Source: Bacteroidia bacterium (GTDB lineage Bacteria; Bacteroidota; Bacteroidia; J057). From it: 64,000 nucleotides of DNA. The stretch covers positions 1 to 64,000 of the forward strand of contig JAUIGE010000027.1 in the NCBI GenBank assembly GCA_030430205.1. Direction: 5' to 3'. Shown here piece by piece: positions 1-9,428 of this stretch. How positions within the stretch are numbered: position 1 is the first letter of the stretch; the number at the start of each line of letters is the position of its first letter. Under the pieces are notes generated by a model. That model did no database searches. It saw nothing but the letters and a program-made list of their open reading frames with translations, and had not been told where the DNA came from. A program made the position numbers and the translations under genes.

Positions 1-257
1 GCTACCTATGACAGCTCGGCTTTATCTCTATCCGCTAATGAAGTTAGCCTTTTTTCACTTCTTTTTAGCTTTTTAGGATGCCTCTGCAACATACGATGAC
101 AAACTACTTGAAACAAACTGATGATTTATTTTATCGCTATTCCTTAATGCCTCTTAATTCCTTCATGTTAAAAGAAAACGCATGATTTGATAGCATAAAC
201 CGAAACCTTATTCTTTCATCATTTAATGATCTCGATGAATCTGAAAATATTAATTGC

Positions 258-1049
258 ATGAGGAAAATTACTTTTATCATATTGACGATTAGCGTGTTGT
301 TTTCATGTAATAACACACCTAAAGACAATGAACAAAGTGATCAGGCTGGTAAAATAGAGGAGAATGTGCCTGCTCAAAATACTCATGGTAAATTTCGTGT
401 TAGTGACATATCGGAAAATGAGATTCCGGAATCGATTGAAATTAAAGGTGCCCTTTTAATCGCGAAAAGATGGAAAGATAATAATGGAGAAAATATTTTG
501 ATCCTTTCAAGAAAGGGACCGATTGAAGAAACCGAATATGAAGTTGAATTTTCAGGGGATGAGAGCTACGCCGAATTGTATGGTGAGCAATATCTAAAAA
601 AGGGTAATGAGTTTGAACTCCTTTGGGATATTTATGATTTCGAACGACATTGTCCATTTGATTTATGGATAGGAAATTTGCCTAATTCGACACAAATAAC
701 TGATTTGGATGATGATGGGATTACAGAAACCACTATTGCATACAAATTAACTTGCAGAAGTGATGTATCCCCTTCAAGTATGAAATTAATAATGCATGAA
801 AATGATACAAAGATGGCTTTACGTGGAACAATGATACTAGAAATGGATAAAAGCCGAATTTCGGATGATTTTGAGTATGATTTATCAAAAGTTGATACCA
901 CTGGTTTATCTGAATACGAGAGAATAAATGAATTATTTGGCCGCTACTCAAACGAAAATGACTTTAAAAATCAGCCTTCTGTTTTCTTAACTTTTGCAAA
1001 AAAATCATGGAAAAAGTTTGTGGATAAAGACGAATTTGAACAATTATAA
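258..1049 (+). CDS. Lipoprotein, resembles the M949_RS01915 family
   Basis: This 263-residue protein has a short lipoprotein signal with a lipobox ending in LFSC (Cys17), so it should be lipid-anchored in the envelope. After a charged linker comes a compact beta-rich domain. Around residues 150-180 it carries DLDDDGITE followed by a TCRSDVSPSSMKLIM stretch, a pattern I associate with the Bacteroidota family named M949_RS01915 (labelled surface polysaccharide biosynthesis, though the biochemical role is not established). That assignment is from memory. The gene stands alone, is clearly AT-rich compared with genes beyond 4 kb, and has no recognisable TAnnTTTG promoter box. The 257 bases before it show no gene I can support. 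Confidence 0.72.
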   Translation: MRKITFIILTISVLFSCNNTPKDNEQSDQAGKIEENVPAQNTHGKFRVSDISENEIPESIEIKGALLIAKRWKDNNGENILILSRKGPIEETEYEVEFSGDESYAELYGEQYLKKGNEFELLWDIYDFERHCPFDLWIGNLPNSTQITDLDDDGITETTIAYKLTCRSDVSPSSMKLIMHENDTKMALRGTMILEMDKSRISDDFEYDLSKVDTTGLSEYERINELFGRYSNENDFKNQPSVFLTFAKKSWKKFVDKDEFEQL

Positions 1050-1431
1050 AAAATGAAATACGTAGTCCATATCAAAGCCCATCACTGAAAGACTTTCTTT
1101 CCCCTTTTGTTGAAAAAAGTGGTTCATGGAGGATTTTAACGGAGTTCAAAAAACGAAGCTTTTGAATTTTACCCCCTCTGCGCAAAATCGCCTCCCCACC
1201 TCAAGCTCGGGGCAGGCTCTCAAGGGGCTAGCGCTGCCCAGAAGGCCTTTTAACACCTTTCAATCAACGTCAGCCCCATTGACCAGGACGCGAGGGGTGT
1301 TTCATGAAAACCTAACGACAGAAGAGGCATTTTGGGTAATGTGAGAAGAGAATATTTAGACAGGACAAACATGATTTTCAGGATTTAAAAGATAAGCAAA
1401 TGGCATCCTGAAAATCCTGTAATTTAGCAAA
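1050..1431. other. Intergenic stretch without a supported gene
   Basis: This 382-base gap holds a GC-rich patch around 1180-1250 with CCCC/GGGG inverted arms, then the first copy of the direct repeat that recurs after the next gene. A 72-codon reading frame (1126-1344) is open here, but its product is compositionally odd. Its last residues (LTTEEAFWVM-stop) recur almost unchanged in the second repeat copy, so they probably reflect the repeat and not an expressed gene. Confidence 0.6.
1311..1387 (+). repeat. Direct repeat, copy 1
   Basis: These 77 bases recur at 3128-3204 with a single difference (G for C near base 16). The two copies bracket the SBBP/T9SS gene. The copy ends in an imperfect inverted repeat: ATTTTCAGGAT near 1374 pairs with ATCCTGAAAAT near 1405. 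A similar reading frame ending FWVM-stop lies in both copies. Confidence 0.9.
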
Positions 1432-3102
1432 ATGAAAATAACACTACTGATCGTATCCATTGCACTTTTCGCAAATGTAAACGCACAATCCCCTTCCTTC
1501 CTCTGGGCAAAAGCAGCTGGAGGAACTAATAATGATGAGAGCAATAGCATCGCCACCGATGCGAACGGAAATGTTTATGTGACGGGACGTTTTCAGAGCC
1601 CTACTATTACCTTCGGAACCACTACTTTAACCAAAGTGGGCACTTTTGATTTTTTTATTGCGAAATACGACCCAAGCGGTAATATATTGTGGGCAAAAGG
1701 TGCCGGAGGAACAAAAGACGATGTTGGACAAAGCATTGCCACTGATGCAAACGGAAATGTTTTTGTAACAGGGTATTTTTATAGCCCTTCCATTACTTTC
1801 GGCACGACTACCTTAACGAATTCGAGCATTGCTGATGATATTTTTGTGGTTAAATACGATGCAAATGGTAATGTCTTGTGGGCAAAAAGCGAAGGCGGAA
1901 CTGCTTATGAGGATGGCAAAAGCATTGCCACCGATTTAAACGGAAATGTTTTCGTAACAGGGCATTTTTCGAGTTCTTCCATTTCGTTCGGAACCACTAC
2001 TTTAATTAATACTAGTTCGCCTGCCGGAGAAATTTTCCTTGTCAAATACGATTCTAACGGGAACGCCCTATGGGCGCAAATAGGAGGACAATCGCCTCTT
2101 ACTGAAAGCGTAAGCAGTGTTACCACCGATGCAAATGGTAATGCTTATATAACTGGACACTTTTATGATTCTTCTGTTTGGTTCGGAACCATTAATTTAA
2201 CAAAAACCAGCTCATCTGAATCGGATTTATATGTTGTAAAATACGATGCCAGTGGCAACGTTTTGTGGGCAAAAAGCGAAGGTGGGACAAATAATGATGC
2301 TGGAAGGAGCATTTCCACTGATTTAAACGGAAATGTTTTCATAACAGGATATTTTAAGAGCCCTTCCCTTACTTTTGGAATGACTACATTGATGAATGTG
2401 GGCACGAGCACTGGTAGCCTTAATATATTCGTAGTGAAATACGATTCCATCGGAAATGCCCTATGGGCAAAAGGAGCTGGCGAGAATGAAAGTGAAATTG
2501 CAAACGGCATTATCACCGATGCAAACGGAAATGCTTATGTAACAGGCCAATTTAATAGTTCTTCCATTTCGTTCGGAACCAATACTTTAACCAAAACTGG
2601 TAGTACCTATTATTCGGATATATTTGTTGTGAAATACGATTCTAACGGGAATGACTTATGGGCGAAAGGAGTGGGCGGGACAGATAGCGAAACGGGTCTG
2701 GGAATTGCCACGGGTGCAAACGGAGATATTTTCTTGACTGGATATTTTTACAGCCCTTCCATTACTTTAGGAGCTACTACATTAACCAATACAGGAGGTT
2801 CTCTTTTTGTAACGAGCCTGGGCAGCAGTATGACAGGCATTGATAACTTATCATACAATTCAACCATTCAGATTTTTCCTAATCCAGCTTCTTCCTCAAC
2901 AACATTACAAGCAAACGAAATTTTAAAAGACGCAACCTTGACAATTTACAATTCTTTAGGGCAGACAGTAGCGGAAATAAAAAACATTTCGGGGCAGACA
3001 GTTATTCTTTCCCTTGACAATTTAGCAAACGGACAATATTTCGTTCATCTGAAGGAAGAAAATAAAGTCTACACAGACAAATTAATAATCATCGGCAAAT
3101 AA
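1432..3102 (+). CDS. SBBP-repeat beta-propeller protein with T9SS sorting domain
   Basis: This 556-residue exported protein has a signal peptide of about 18 residues (cleavage after VNAQ). Roughly residues 22-465 are seven to eight repeats of about 58 residues, each with the elements WAK-GG, IATDANGNVFVTG, SPSITFG and VKYD-NGN. This is the SBBP repeat thought to form beta-propeller blades. The last 80 residues are a type A T9SS C-terminal domain: FPNPASS, then YNSLGQ, then ANGQYFVHL and a basic end. It should cross the outer membrane by T9SS and be surface-attached or released. The repeats are similar at DNA level, so the gene may recombine internally. It is AT-rich and sits between two near-identical direct repeats, which suggests a cassette. 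Confidence 0.88.
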   Translation: MKITLLIVSIALFANVNAQSPSFLWAKAAGGTNNDESNSIATDANGNVYVTGRFQSPTITFGTTTLTKVGTFDFFIAKYDPSGNILWAKGAGGTKDDVGQSIATDANGNVFVTGYFYSPSITFGTTTLTNSSIADDIFVVKYDANGNVLWAKSEGGTAYEDGKSIATDLNGNVFVTGHFSSSSISFGTTTLINTSSPAGEIFLVKYDSNGNALWAQIGGQSPLTESVSSVTTDANGNAYITGHFYDSSVWFGTINLTKTSSSESDLYVVKYDASGNVLWAKSEGGTNNDAGRSISTDLNGNVFITGYFKSPSLTFGMTTLMNVGTSTGSLNIFVVKYDSIGNALWAKGAGENESEIANGIITDANGNAYVTGQFNSSSISFGTNTLTKTGSTYYSDIFVVKYDSNGNDLWAKGVGGTDSETGLGIATGANGDIFLTGYFYSPSITLGATTLTNTGGSLFVTSLGSSMTGIDNLSYNSTIQIFPNPASSSTTLQANEILKDATLTIYNSLGQTVAEIKNISGQTVILSLDNLANGQYFVHLKEENKVYTDKLIIIGK

Positions 3103-3127
3103 TTTTGGTTCATGGAGGTCATGCACA

Positions 3128-3204
3128 CCTAACGACAGAAGACGCATTTTGGGTAATGTGAGAAGAGAATATTTAGACAGGACAAACATGATTTTCAGGA
3201 TTTA
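3128..3204 (+). repeat. Direct repeat, copy 2
   Basis: Second copy of the 77-base repeat at 1311-1387, one mismatch. It extends into an inverted repeat, 3176-3255. The left arm is GACAGGA then ATTTTCAGGATT; the right arm is AATCCTGAAAAT then TCCTGTC. Confidence 0.9.
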
Positions 3205-3255
3205 CAAGAAAACCAAATGGCATCCTGTTAATCCTGAAAATCCTGTAATCCTGTC
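3176..3255. repeat. Imperfect inverted repeat (CAGGATT element)
   Basis: The arms GACAGGA-N8-ATTTTCAGGATT and AATCCTGAAAAT-N7-TCCTGTC are complementary apart from the central spacers. Transcribed, this folds into a long hairpin about 75 bases after the SBBP gene stop. It could act as a terminator or be an interspersed palindromic element. Related CAGGATT palindromes are, from memory, common between genes in Bacteroidota. Confidence 0.7.
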
Positions 3256-3289
3256 AAAAAAAGAGGTATATTTATTTTGCTTGCTTTCC

Positions 3290-3970
3290 TTACTGAAAGG
3301 TCAACTCTATATTGGTCGGACGATAGCGTCCTATCAACTTGCCGCCTGCGGCGGGAGCTTCCTGTATCGCTGGCTCGTAGCGGCGATCCAGCCAGCAATC
3401 GGCCGCCTGACCGGCGGGCAGAGCTTCCATTTTATTCACCTCAAAAATCACAGATTCTGCCGCCAGGGCATTCGTCACAAAGACGCGGGCATCGCCTTCT
3501 GCATTTCCATTGATGGAAAAAGTGACGTTTTCGTCTGCTGAAAGGGCATCGCCCTTCCAGAAATAGGCATAAGCAGCGCTTTTGTCAATCGTGCTGGTGG
3601 TATCGTTGTAGGCGATTTCGTGGATTTCCAGGCTATTGTCAAATACATTCCCCTCCGTATCCTCAAAATGGAAACTTCCATTCACAACCTTGCCTGGCAA
3701 TTTCAATTCATAATATGCCAAAAGAGGTCGCCAGACCATCGTTTGCCCTTCAAAACTCACAGTACTGGGGTCCGACAGCTCCAACAAAGTGCCTAAAGCA
3801 TTGCCAAAACGAAAGCGCGCCCAGGCATAGGTGACATCTTCATTCTGGTTGTAATACAACTCATAGCTTGTGTGAATTCGGTCCTGGTTTACGTCCGCTG
3901 AAATCTCCGTCTGACAGCCGATAACCAGCGTCAAAGCAGCAAGTACACAAGTGAATAATAGCTTTTTCAT
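3290..3970 (-). CDS. Lipoprotein of unknown function with an unusual C-terminus
   Basis: I place the start at 3970, not at the longer upstream frame, because it gives MKKLLF followed by a clean lipobox LVIGC (Cys19); the product is 226 residues. The body is a probable beta-sandwich with no family I recognise. The last 43 residues read through a GC-rich block of hairpins (PAGQAADCW, EAPAAGGKL) whose composition differs from the rest. The original end may therefore have been replaced by an inserted element. No operon partner is visible: the neighbours are on the other strand. Confidence 0.65.
   Translation of the reverse strand: MKKLLFTCVLAALTLVIGCQTEISADVNQDRIHTSYELYYNQNEDVTYAWARFRFGNALGTLLELSDPSTVSFEGQTMVWRPLLAYYELKLPGKVVNGSFHFEDTEGNVFDNSLEIHEIAYNDTTSTIDKSAAYAYFWKGDALSADENVTFSINGNAEGDARVFVTNALAAESVIFEVNKMEALPAGQAADCWLDRRYEPAIQEAPAAGGKLIGRYRPTNIELTFQ
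3318..3417. repeat. Cluster of short hairpins over a gene 3' end
   Basis: Four compact inverted repeats follow each other within 100 bases: GGACG/CGTCC (3318-3331), CCGCC/GGCGG (3342-3354), GCTGGCT/AGCCAGC (3369-3396) and CCGCC/GGCGG (3403-3417). They are markedly GC-richer than the flanks and are translated as the tail of the minus-strand lipoprotein. This looks like an inserted repetitive extragenic element, but with only one copy in the window I cannot prove mobility. Confidence 0.65.
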
Positions 3971-4140
3971 GGTAAATGTGTGTTTAAGGTTTCCCGGTTT
4001 TGAAAGGAAAACGGCAGCATGGATACTTTTGGTATCCGATGTAAGGCTGAAGACCAAAAGATTGAGAAATCTTTGTTATTTTGCTCTATTGATTTTTTTT
4101 AACCAAAAGCTTTCAACACTCTTTAATCACTTTTTTATTT

Positions 4141-7100
4141 ATGCAAAGATTTTTACGTGCACTCTTCCTGCTGACAGCCAGCTTGTTAGCGGGAATGCAA
4201 CTCACCGCCCAAACGGATTACAGCCTGCATTTAAAATCAGGCCTGATCCCAGCGAAAGAACTTCCCAGCCTTCCTGCTCAATCTCTATCTGAGTTTCAGG
4301 CTTCTCTTTTTAATGGCAATTACTATTTGCTGTTACAGTTTGAAACCCTGCCTACTGTGGAGGCAAAGGAGAAAATGATTCAGGCGGGTATCCGCTTATT
4401 GGACTACATCCCCAATTTCAGCTTCCTGGCACAAGTCAACAAAAATGTGTCAGTCAATCAGTTGAAAGCTTTTGGGGTACGCATGGCGATGCCACTTGCT
4501 GCTCAACACAAACTGGCGCCTGCCCTGGCAAAGGCAGATTTTCCGGCTCATGCCGTTTTTGATGCAGACCATATTGCTGTCAGCATTTTGCCTTATGCAA
4601 GCGTTACGCGTGCTCAACTGGCGCAACTGCTTCTTTCTCAGGGTTTTGAGAGTAGCAATTCTGTCTTTTTGCATAATGGCCTGGAAGCCATTATTCCCAT
4701 CAAAGAGTTAAACAAACTGGCTTCTCTCGCCCCTGTCATGTACATCCAGCCTATAGAAGGCACACCCGTACCGGATGGTATTCGCGGTCGTTCTTCTCAC
4801 CGTGCCAATACCCTGAGCCCGCGCCCGGGTGTAGGATTTGACGGTTCAGGGGTGGTCCTCGCAGATGCCGATGATGGCAGCGTTATCCATATTGATTTTC
4901 ATGGTCGCCTCACGGATTTGACCGATGGAGATCCGGGTGGAGATCATGGCGACATGACGCTGGGGATTGCAGGTGGCGCAGCCAACCTCGACCCGACCGT
5001 ACCGGGAATGGCAACAGGCGCTGATTTGATTTTGTATGATATCAATACTTACCCACAAATTGTGGATGCGATCTCCAATTTTCACAACCTGGGGACGGTA
5101 GTGACAACGACCTCTTATAGCCAGGGATGTGGTGGAGAATATGAAGCCACTGCTACAGACCTGGACGCAGACCTGTACACAGAGAATGAAATCCTCCACG
5201 TTTTCTCCGCAGGTAACAGCGCCACCAGTAGCTGTAGCAATATATATGGCTCTTTCACTGACCCTGATGGACGGTATTATGGAAATATCACAGGAGGGAG
5301 AAAAGCCGCTAAAAACTCAATTGCAACGGCGAATCTGCTCTATACCGATGTAAGAGATAATTCAAGCTCCCGCGGTCCCTGCGAAGACGGAAGGCTGAAG
5401 CCTGATATCTCTGCTCATGGTACTGACCAGCGAAGTACGGGAGAATTCAATACCTACCAGGATGGAGGCGGAACCTCCGCTGCCTCACCAGGTATTGGTG
5501 GCGTATCTGCCATGTTGTATCAGGCTTATAAAGAAAGCCATGGGGGAAACAACCCTGATGGTTCTTTCATCAAAGCCCTGATGCTGAATACAGCCGATGA
5601 CATGGGTCGTCCCGGTCCAGACTTTGACTATGGTTGGGGAAGGGTAAATGCCAAAAGCGCCTATGAGGCCATGAAAAACAATCAATATGTGGATGCGACT
5701 ATCCAGCAGGATAGCACACATACACATGAGATCATTGTTCCCGCAGGCGTAAAACGCCTGAAAGTCATGGTGCTATGGCTCGATCCTGCAGGATCTCCTG
5801 CAGCCTCCAAAGCCCTGGTCAATGACCTGGATATGACCGTTACTATGCCCAACAACCTGGGTGTATTGAATCCCTGGGTGCTGAAGACAGCAGCCCATAT
5901 TGACTCTGTCCAGGCAATCGCTACACGAGGCATTGACAGAATCAATAATATGGAACAGGTGACGCTGGATAATCCTCCCGTAGGAACATATATCGTAGAT
6001 GTGAATGGCTTTGCTATTCCCAGCAATTCTCAGAAGTACCATTTGATCTATTCCTTCATCATGGATGAGCTGGTAGTCACCTATCCGTATGGAGGAGAGC
6101 ATTTTATCCCCGGCAGAAATGAAGTCATCCGTTGGGATGCCTTTGGGGTGAGCACTCCATTTTCCCTGGCATATAGCGCAGATAGCGGACAAAACTGGAT
6201 CAATATCGCCACGGTAGCCGCAGCAAGGCGCTATTTTGACTGGAATGTACCCGCCAATATTGGCCCAAATACCATGGTTCGGGTAACGCGCGGAGCGCAA
6301 AGCGATGCCTCCGAGGTATTCAATATCATGCGCCAGCCGAATTCGAATAATTTTCAATTCCAGCCAACAGGACTTAGCTCAGCAGATTTAAGCTGGAATG
6401 CTGTAACCGGTGCGGATGTCTATGATATCTTCACATTGGGTGCAAAATACATGGACAGCATAGGCACCACCACAGGCACCACCTTTTCGCTTAGCAACCT
6501 GGTAGCAGGAAAAGATGTATGGCTGGCCGTTCGGGCGAGAAGAAATGATGGAACCGTCGGGCAAAGATCGACTGCCAGGCTTTTCAGCTTTGCACCTGCA
6601 AGTGTCTGTGAAGGCTGTAACGAGCAAATCACGGCTTTCCCGCATTTTCAAAGCTTTGAAGATGGATTGGGCAACTGGTGTAATTTTGGAAATGATCATT
6701 TTGACTGGACCCGCTCCTGGGGAAGTACGCCTTCAGCCAATACAGGCCCTCAGGGCGCCGATGAAGGGACCTATTATCTTTATACAGAGGCAACCAGCCC
6801 CAATAACCCCAACCGGGTCGCGATCCTGGGAAGCCCTTGTCTGAAGCCTTCAGGCTTGAGTGACTTCAAAATGTATTTCTCCTATAATATGTCGGGCAAC
6901 AATATGGGAAGCATGGAAGTCCAGGTCACGACCAATAATGGCCAAAACTGGTCTACCTCTATCTGGTCCAAATCGGGTGACCAGGGTAATAACTGGATCC
7001 GCGATTCGATTGACCTGAGTTCCTATATGGGCGGTACTTTTGCGCTGCGTATCATTGGCACCACAGGCAATGGCTTTGCCAGTGACATGGCGATAGACAA

Positions 7101-8322
7101 TATCCTCTTTGCCGGCACAGATACCTGTACCAGTTTTCAGGTCAATCCTACCGTGCTGGATGAGGCCTGTTCAGGTCAAAACAACGGTAGCATCAGTCTG
7201 GCAACTTCAGGCGGAAATGGTCCGCTTTCCTTTGCCTGGGCAAATGGCACGACCAGCTCTTCCCTCTCCAACCTTGCCCCTGGTTTTTACCAGGTATCTA
7301 TCTCAGACACAACGGGTTGCACCCAAAATAAAGGCTATATCGTTCGCTCAGCGACTCCTATCACTGCACAATTTGTGGTGGATGATGTGCCTTGTCATGG
7401 CGATACTTCCGGCGGAGCTATCTATGCGACCTTCCTGGGTGGCAATGGCGGTTTCACTGCCAACTGGAGCAATGGAGCTACAGGGGCATCAATCAACAAT
7501 CTTGCCCCGGGCAATTATTCCGTTACCGTTACTGATGCCAGGGGATGTAGTTTTCAGGATAATGTGAGGGTAAGTGACCCTGCACCCATCCAGCCAGGAG
7601 CAGAGGTGAATAACATCAGCTGCTTTGGCTTTGGAAATGGAAGCATCTTCCTTACTCCACAAGGTGGATCGCCCCAATATTTCTATACATGGAGCACGGG
7701 TTCCTTTACCTCCTTTCAGGGTAATCTATCCGCAGGCACTTATTCAGTGACGATTTCTGACAGCAAAAACTGTAGCACCATGGCATCTTTCACCATCGTG
7801 GAACCCCCTCAGTTGGAGGTAAGCTTTGCCATCACCAATGAGAGCGTCGCTGGCGCTATGGATGGATCCGTGACGGCTACAGCCACAGGAGGCACGCCGC
7901 CCTATACCGGCTACCAATGGTCCGTTGGCCCTAACCAGCAGACTATCAGCGGGCTATCTGCCGGCATGTACCTGATCACTGTCTCAGATAATAACATCTG
8001 CCGGGTACGGGATACCGCCATCGTCGGCGTGGAGCCTGGTATGGCCCTCGGGGCCCTCCTTCCGCTGAACGATGTCCAGCTCTACCCCAATCCCGCGCAA
8101 AATGAAATCGTTATTTCATTGAGCAGCGAAGAGCGGATGGAAGCCGTACAGCTTCAATTGGTGGATATGATGGGAAGGACACTTCATACAGAAGTGGTCC
8201 GGATAAACAGCGGTGCCAACAGCTTCAAGCTGGATGTGAGTGAGCTGAGCGCAGGGACTTACCTGGTGGATTTGCGCGCCGAAAGCGGGCATCTGACACG
8301 CATGTTTGTGAAAGTAGAATAG
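4141..8322 (+). CDS. Multidomain secreted subtilase with MAM, SprB and T9SS domains
   Basis: This 1393-residue protein starts with a signal peptide ending near LTAQ (residue 23), followed by a probable propeptide to about residue 220. The S8 protease domain spans roughly 230-510. Candidate triad residues are Asp242-245 in LADADDG, His269 in GGDHGDM and Ser446 in GGGTSAASPG, with oxyanion Asn359 in FSAGNS. The Asp motif is atypical (no D-S/T-G). Next come a beta-sandwich, an Fn3-like segment (about 735-830), a MAM-like or anchor-J domain (about 835-990) and about four SprB-type repeats (about 1005-1295; GNGPLSFAW, then LAPGFYQVSISD). A type A T9SS sorting domain (YPNPAQN to the end) closes it. 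It is probably a surface or released protease acting on proteins or peptides; the substrate is unknown. A terminator hairpin follows. Confidence 0.9.
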   Translation: MQRFLRALFLLTASLLAGMQLTAQTDYSLHLKSGLIPAKELPSLPAQSLSEFQASLFNGNYYLLLQFETLPTVEAKEKMIQAGIRLLDYIPNFSFLAQVNKNVSVNQLKAFGVRMAMPLAAQHKLAPALAKADFPAHAVFDADHIAVSILPYASVTRAQLAQLLLSQGFESSNSVFLHNGLEAIIPIKELNKLASLAPVMYIQPIEGTPVPDGIRGRSSHRANTLSPRPGVGFDGSGVVLADADDGSVIHIDFHGRLTDLTDGDPGGDHGDMTLGIAGGAANLDPTVPGMATGADLILYDINTYPQIVDAISNFHNLGTVVTTTSYSQGCGGEYEATATDLDADLYTENEILHVFSAGNSATSSCSNIYGSFTDPDGRYYGNITGGRKAAKNSIATANLLYTDVRDNSSSRGPCEDGRLKPDISAHGTDQRSTGEFNTYQDGGGTSAASPGIGGVSAMLYQAYKESHGGNNPDGSFIKALMLNTADDMGRPGPDFDYGWGRVNAKSAYEAMKNNQYVDATIQQDSTHTHEIIVPAGVKRLKVMVLWLDPAGSPAASKALVNDLDMTVTMPNNLGVLNPWVLKTAAHIDSVQAIATRGIDRINNMEQVTLDNPPVGTYIVDVNGFAIPSNSQKYHLIYSFIMDELVVTYPYGGEHFIPGRNEVIRWDAFGVSTPFSLAYSADSGQNWINIATVAAARRYFDWNVPANIGPNTMVRVTRGAQSDASEVFNIMRQPNSNNFQFQPTGLSSADLSWNAVTGADVYDIFTLGAKYMDSIGTTTGTTFSLSNLVAGKDVWLAVRARRNDGTVGQRSTARLFSFAPASVCEGCNEQITAFPHFQSFEDGLGNWCNFGNDHFDWTRSWGSTPSANTGPQGADEGTYYLYTEATSPNNPNRVAILGSPCLKPSGLSDFKMYFSYNMSGNNMGSMEVQVTTNNGQNWSTSIWSKSGDQGNNWIRDSIDLSSYMGGTFALRIIGTTGNGFASDMAIDNILFAGTDTCTSFQVNPTVLDEACSGQNNGSISLATSGGNGPLSFAWANGTTSSSLSNLAPGFYQVSISDTTGCTQNKGYIVRSATPITAQFVVDDVPCHGDTSGGAIYATFLGGNGGFTANWSNGATGASINNLAPGNYSVTVTDARGCSFQDNVRVSDPAPIQPGAEVNNISCFGFGNGSIFLTPQGGSPQYFYTWSTGSFTSFQGNLSAGTYSVTISDSKNCSTMASFTIVEPPQLEVSFAITNESVAGAMDGSVTATATGGTPPYTGYQWSVGPNQQTISGLSAGMYLITVSDNNICRVRDTAIVGVEPGMALGALLPLNDVQLYPNPAQNEIVISLSSEERMEAVQLQLVDMMGRTLHTEVVRINSGANSFKLDVSELSAGTYLVDLRAESGHLTRMFVKVE

Positions 8323-8347
8323 AAAAGATCTTGATTTTCAATATATT

Positions 8348-8381
8348 AAGCCCATCATTCTCTTTGGAGGATGGTGGGCTA
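8348..8381 (+). terminator. Hairpin after the subtilase gene
   Basis: AGCCCATCAT and ATGGTGGGCT form a 10-bp stem with one G-T pair, 26 bases after the subtilase stop. There is no long T tract, but the position suits a terminator separating it from the next gene. Confidence 0.7.
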
Positions 8382-8416
8382 TTCCAAAAAATGATAAACT
8401 AAAGCCAGCCGTGCCT

Positions 8417-9427
8417 ATGCTCCGATTTTTTGCTTTGCTTTTACTGCTTTCTTCTTTGCTCATGGAAAAGAATGCACCAGATGGCTGGGTTCTTGTGGCA
8501 AAAGGGAAAGAGAATAGCACGACAAACAAGCCTGAGCTGCTTCCTGTAGACTCTATGCCATTGCTGGAAAAAAGGCCTGCTGAGGCGATAAACTGCGCAT
8601 TGCTTACCACCAGGTTCCATTCTTTGGAAGAACTCAAAAAGGTCGTTCACATTGAATATTTCACTCAGCTTTCGGGTTCAGACCCGAAGGATAAAAAATA
8701 CCAGGTCCGCATCACGCACCGCAGCAATGGCCGCAAAGTGACAGCCATGTTGCAATCGGGTATAAGTGAACATGATTTCAGGGAAGCGCGGGATGGAGAT
8801 TTTTGGGATCGCCTGAGCTTTGGCTTTAAAACGCCCTATTCAGCCATAAACAGAAACAATTTATTGAGGGTCAATACCCTGGCAAAAAGAAACTATGTAG
8901 TCTTTGGCGAAGGCGATGTAGCCTTTTTTGATTTTGCTGAAACCATGTTTTGCAACATCAGCGGCGCTGACATTGCCTCCAAACCTATCGATGACCTGAC
9001 GGAAAAAGGCTATATCAATACCTTTAACCACATCAATGGACAAGCTCTGGTGACAACCCTCTTTTCGGAGAAATTGGCAGACTTGATCGCTGACGCGCAT
9101 GAGCTTTTTTACCTGCCTGCTTTGATAACGGGGAACTTTACCGAAGAGGAGCTAAACGATGTTGAAGATGGCCCCATTGACAATTATGTGGATTTGGTCA
9201 ATAATGAATGGGGACAGGAGCTGGGCAAGGAGCTCAAGGAAAAGTATAACATCAGCCGGGAAACCCATTGGACACCCGAATTATTAACCCACTATATGAA
9301 TGATATGCTGGCCTATTACAGCTGGGCTTTGCAAATCGGTTTTAGGCCTTATAGCGCTGAGGATGACCTGATTATAAGGTTTTCGGATAAAATAAACAGG
9401 ATTATGGACAATGTATCGGGATTGTGA
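8417..9427 (+). CDS. Secreted protein of unknown function
   Basis: The frame can start at a GTG (8411), but the ATG at 8417 gives MLRFFALLLLLSSLL, a typical signal sequence, so I prefer it (336 residues). I do not recognise the family. The mature part is mixed alpha/beta, with an acidic, helical second half containing FNHINGQALVTTL, an NWGQEL-like stretch and LLTHYMNDML. There are no TM helices after the signal and no T9SS sorting domain. It lies between a terminator and a convergent pentapeptide gene whose stop is one base away. It could be a periplasmic partner of the upstream protease, but nothing in the sequence shows that. Confidence 0.7.
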   Translation: MLRFFALLLLLSSLLMEKNAPDGWVLVAKGKENSTTNKPELLPVDSMPLLEKRPAEAINCALLTTRFHSLEELKKVVHIEYFTQLSGSDPKDKKYQVRITHRSNGRKVTAMLQSGISEHDFREARDGDFWDRLSFGFKTPYSAINRNNLLRVNTLAKRNYVVFGEGDVAFFDFAETMFCNISGADIASKPIDDLTEKGYINTFNHINGQALVTTLFSEKLADLIADAHELFYLPALITGNFTEEELNDVEDGPIDNYVDLVNNEWGQELGKELKEKYNISRETHWTPELLTHYMNDMLAYYSWALQIGFRPYSAEDDLIIRFSDKINRIMDNVSGL

Positions 9428-9428
9428 T

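Noticed and set aside
1126-1344. 72-codon frame before the SBBP gene
   Set aside because: It spans a GC-rich patch and a repeat; the end recurs in the second repeat copy, and there is no start context or family.
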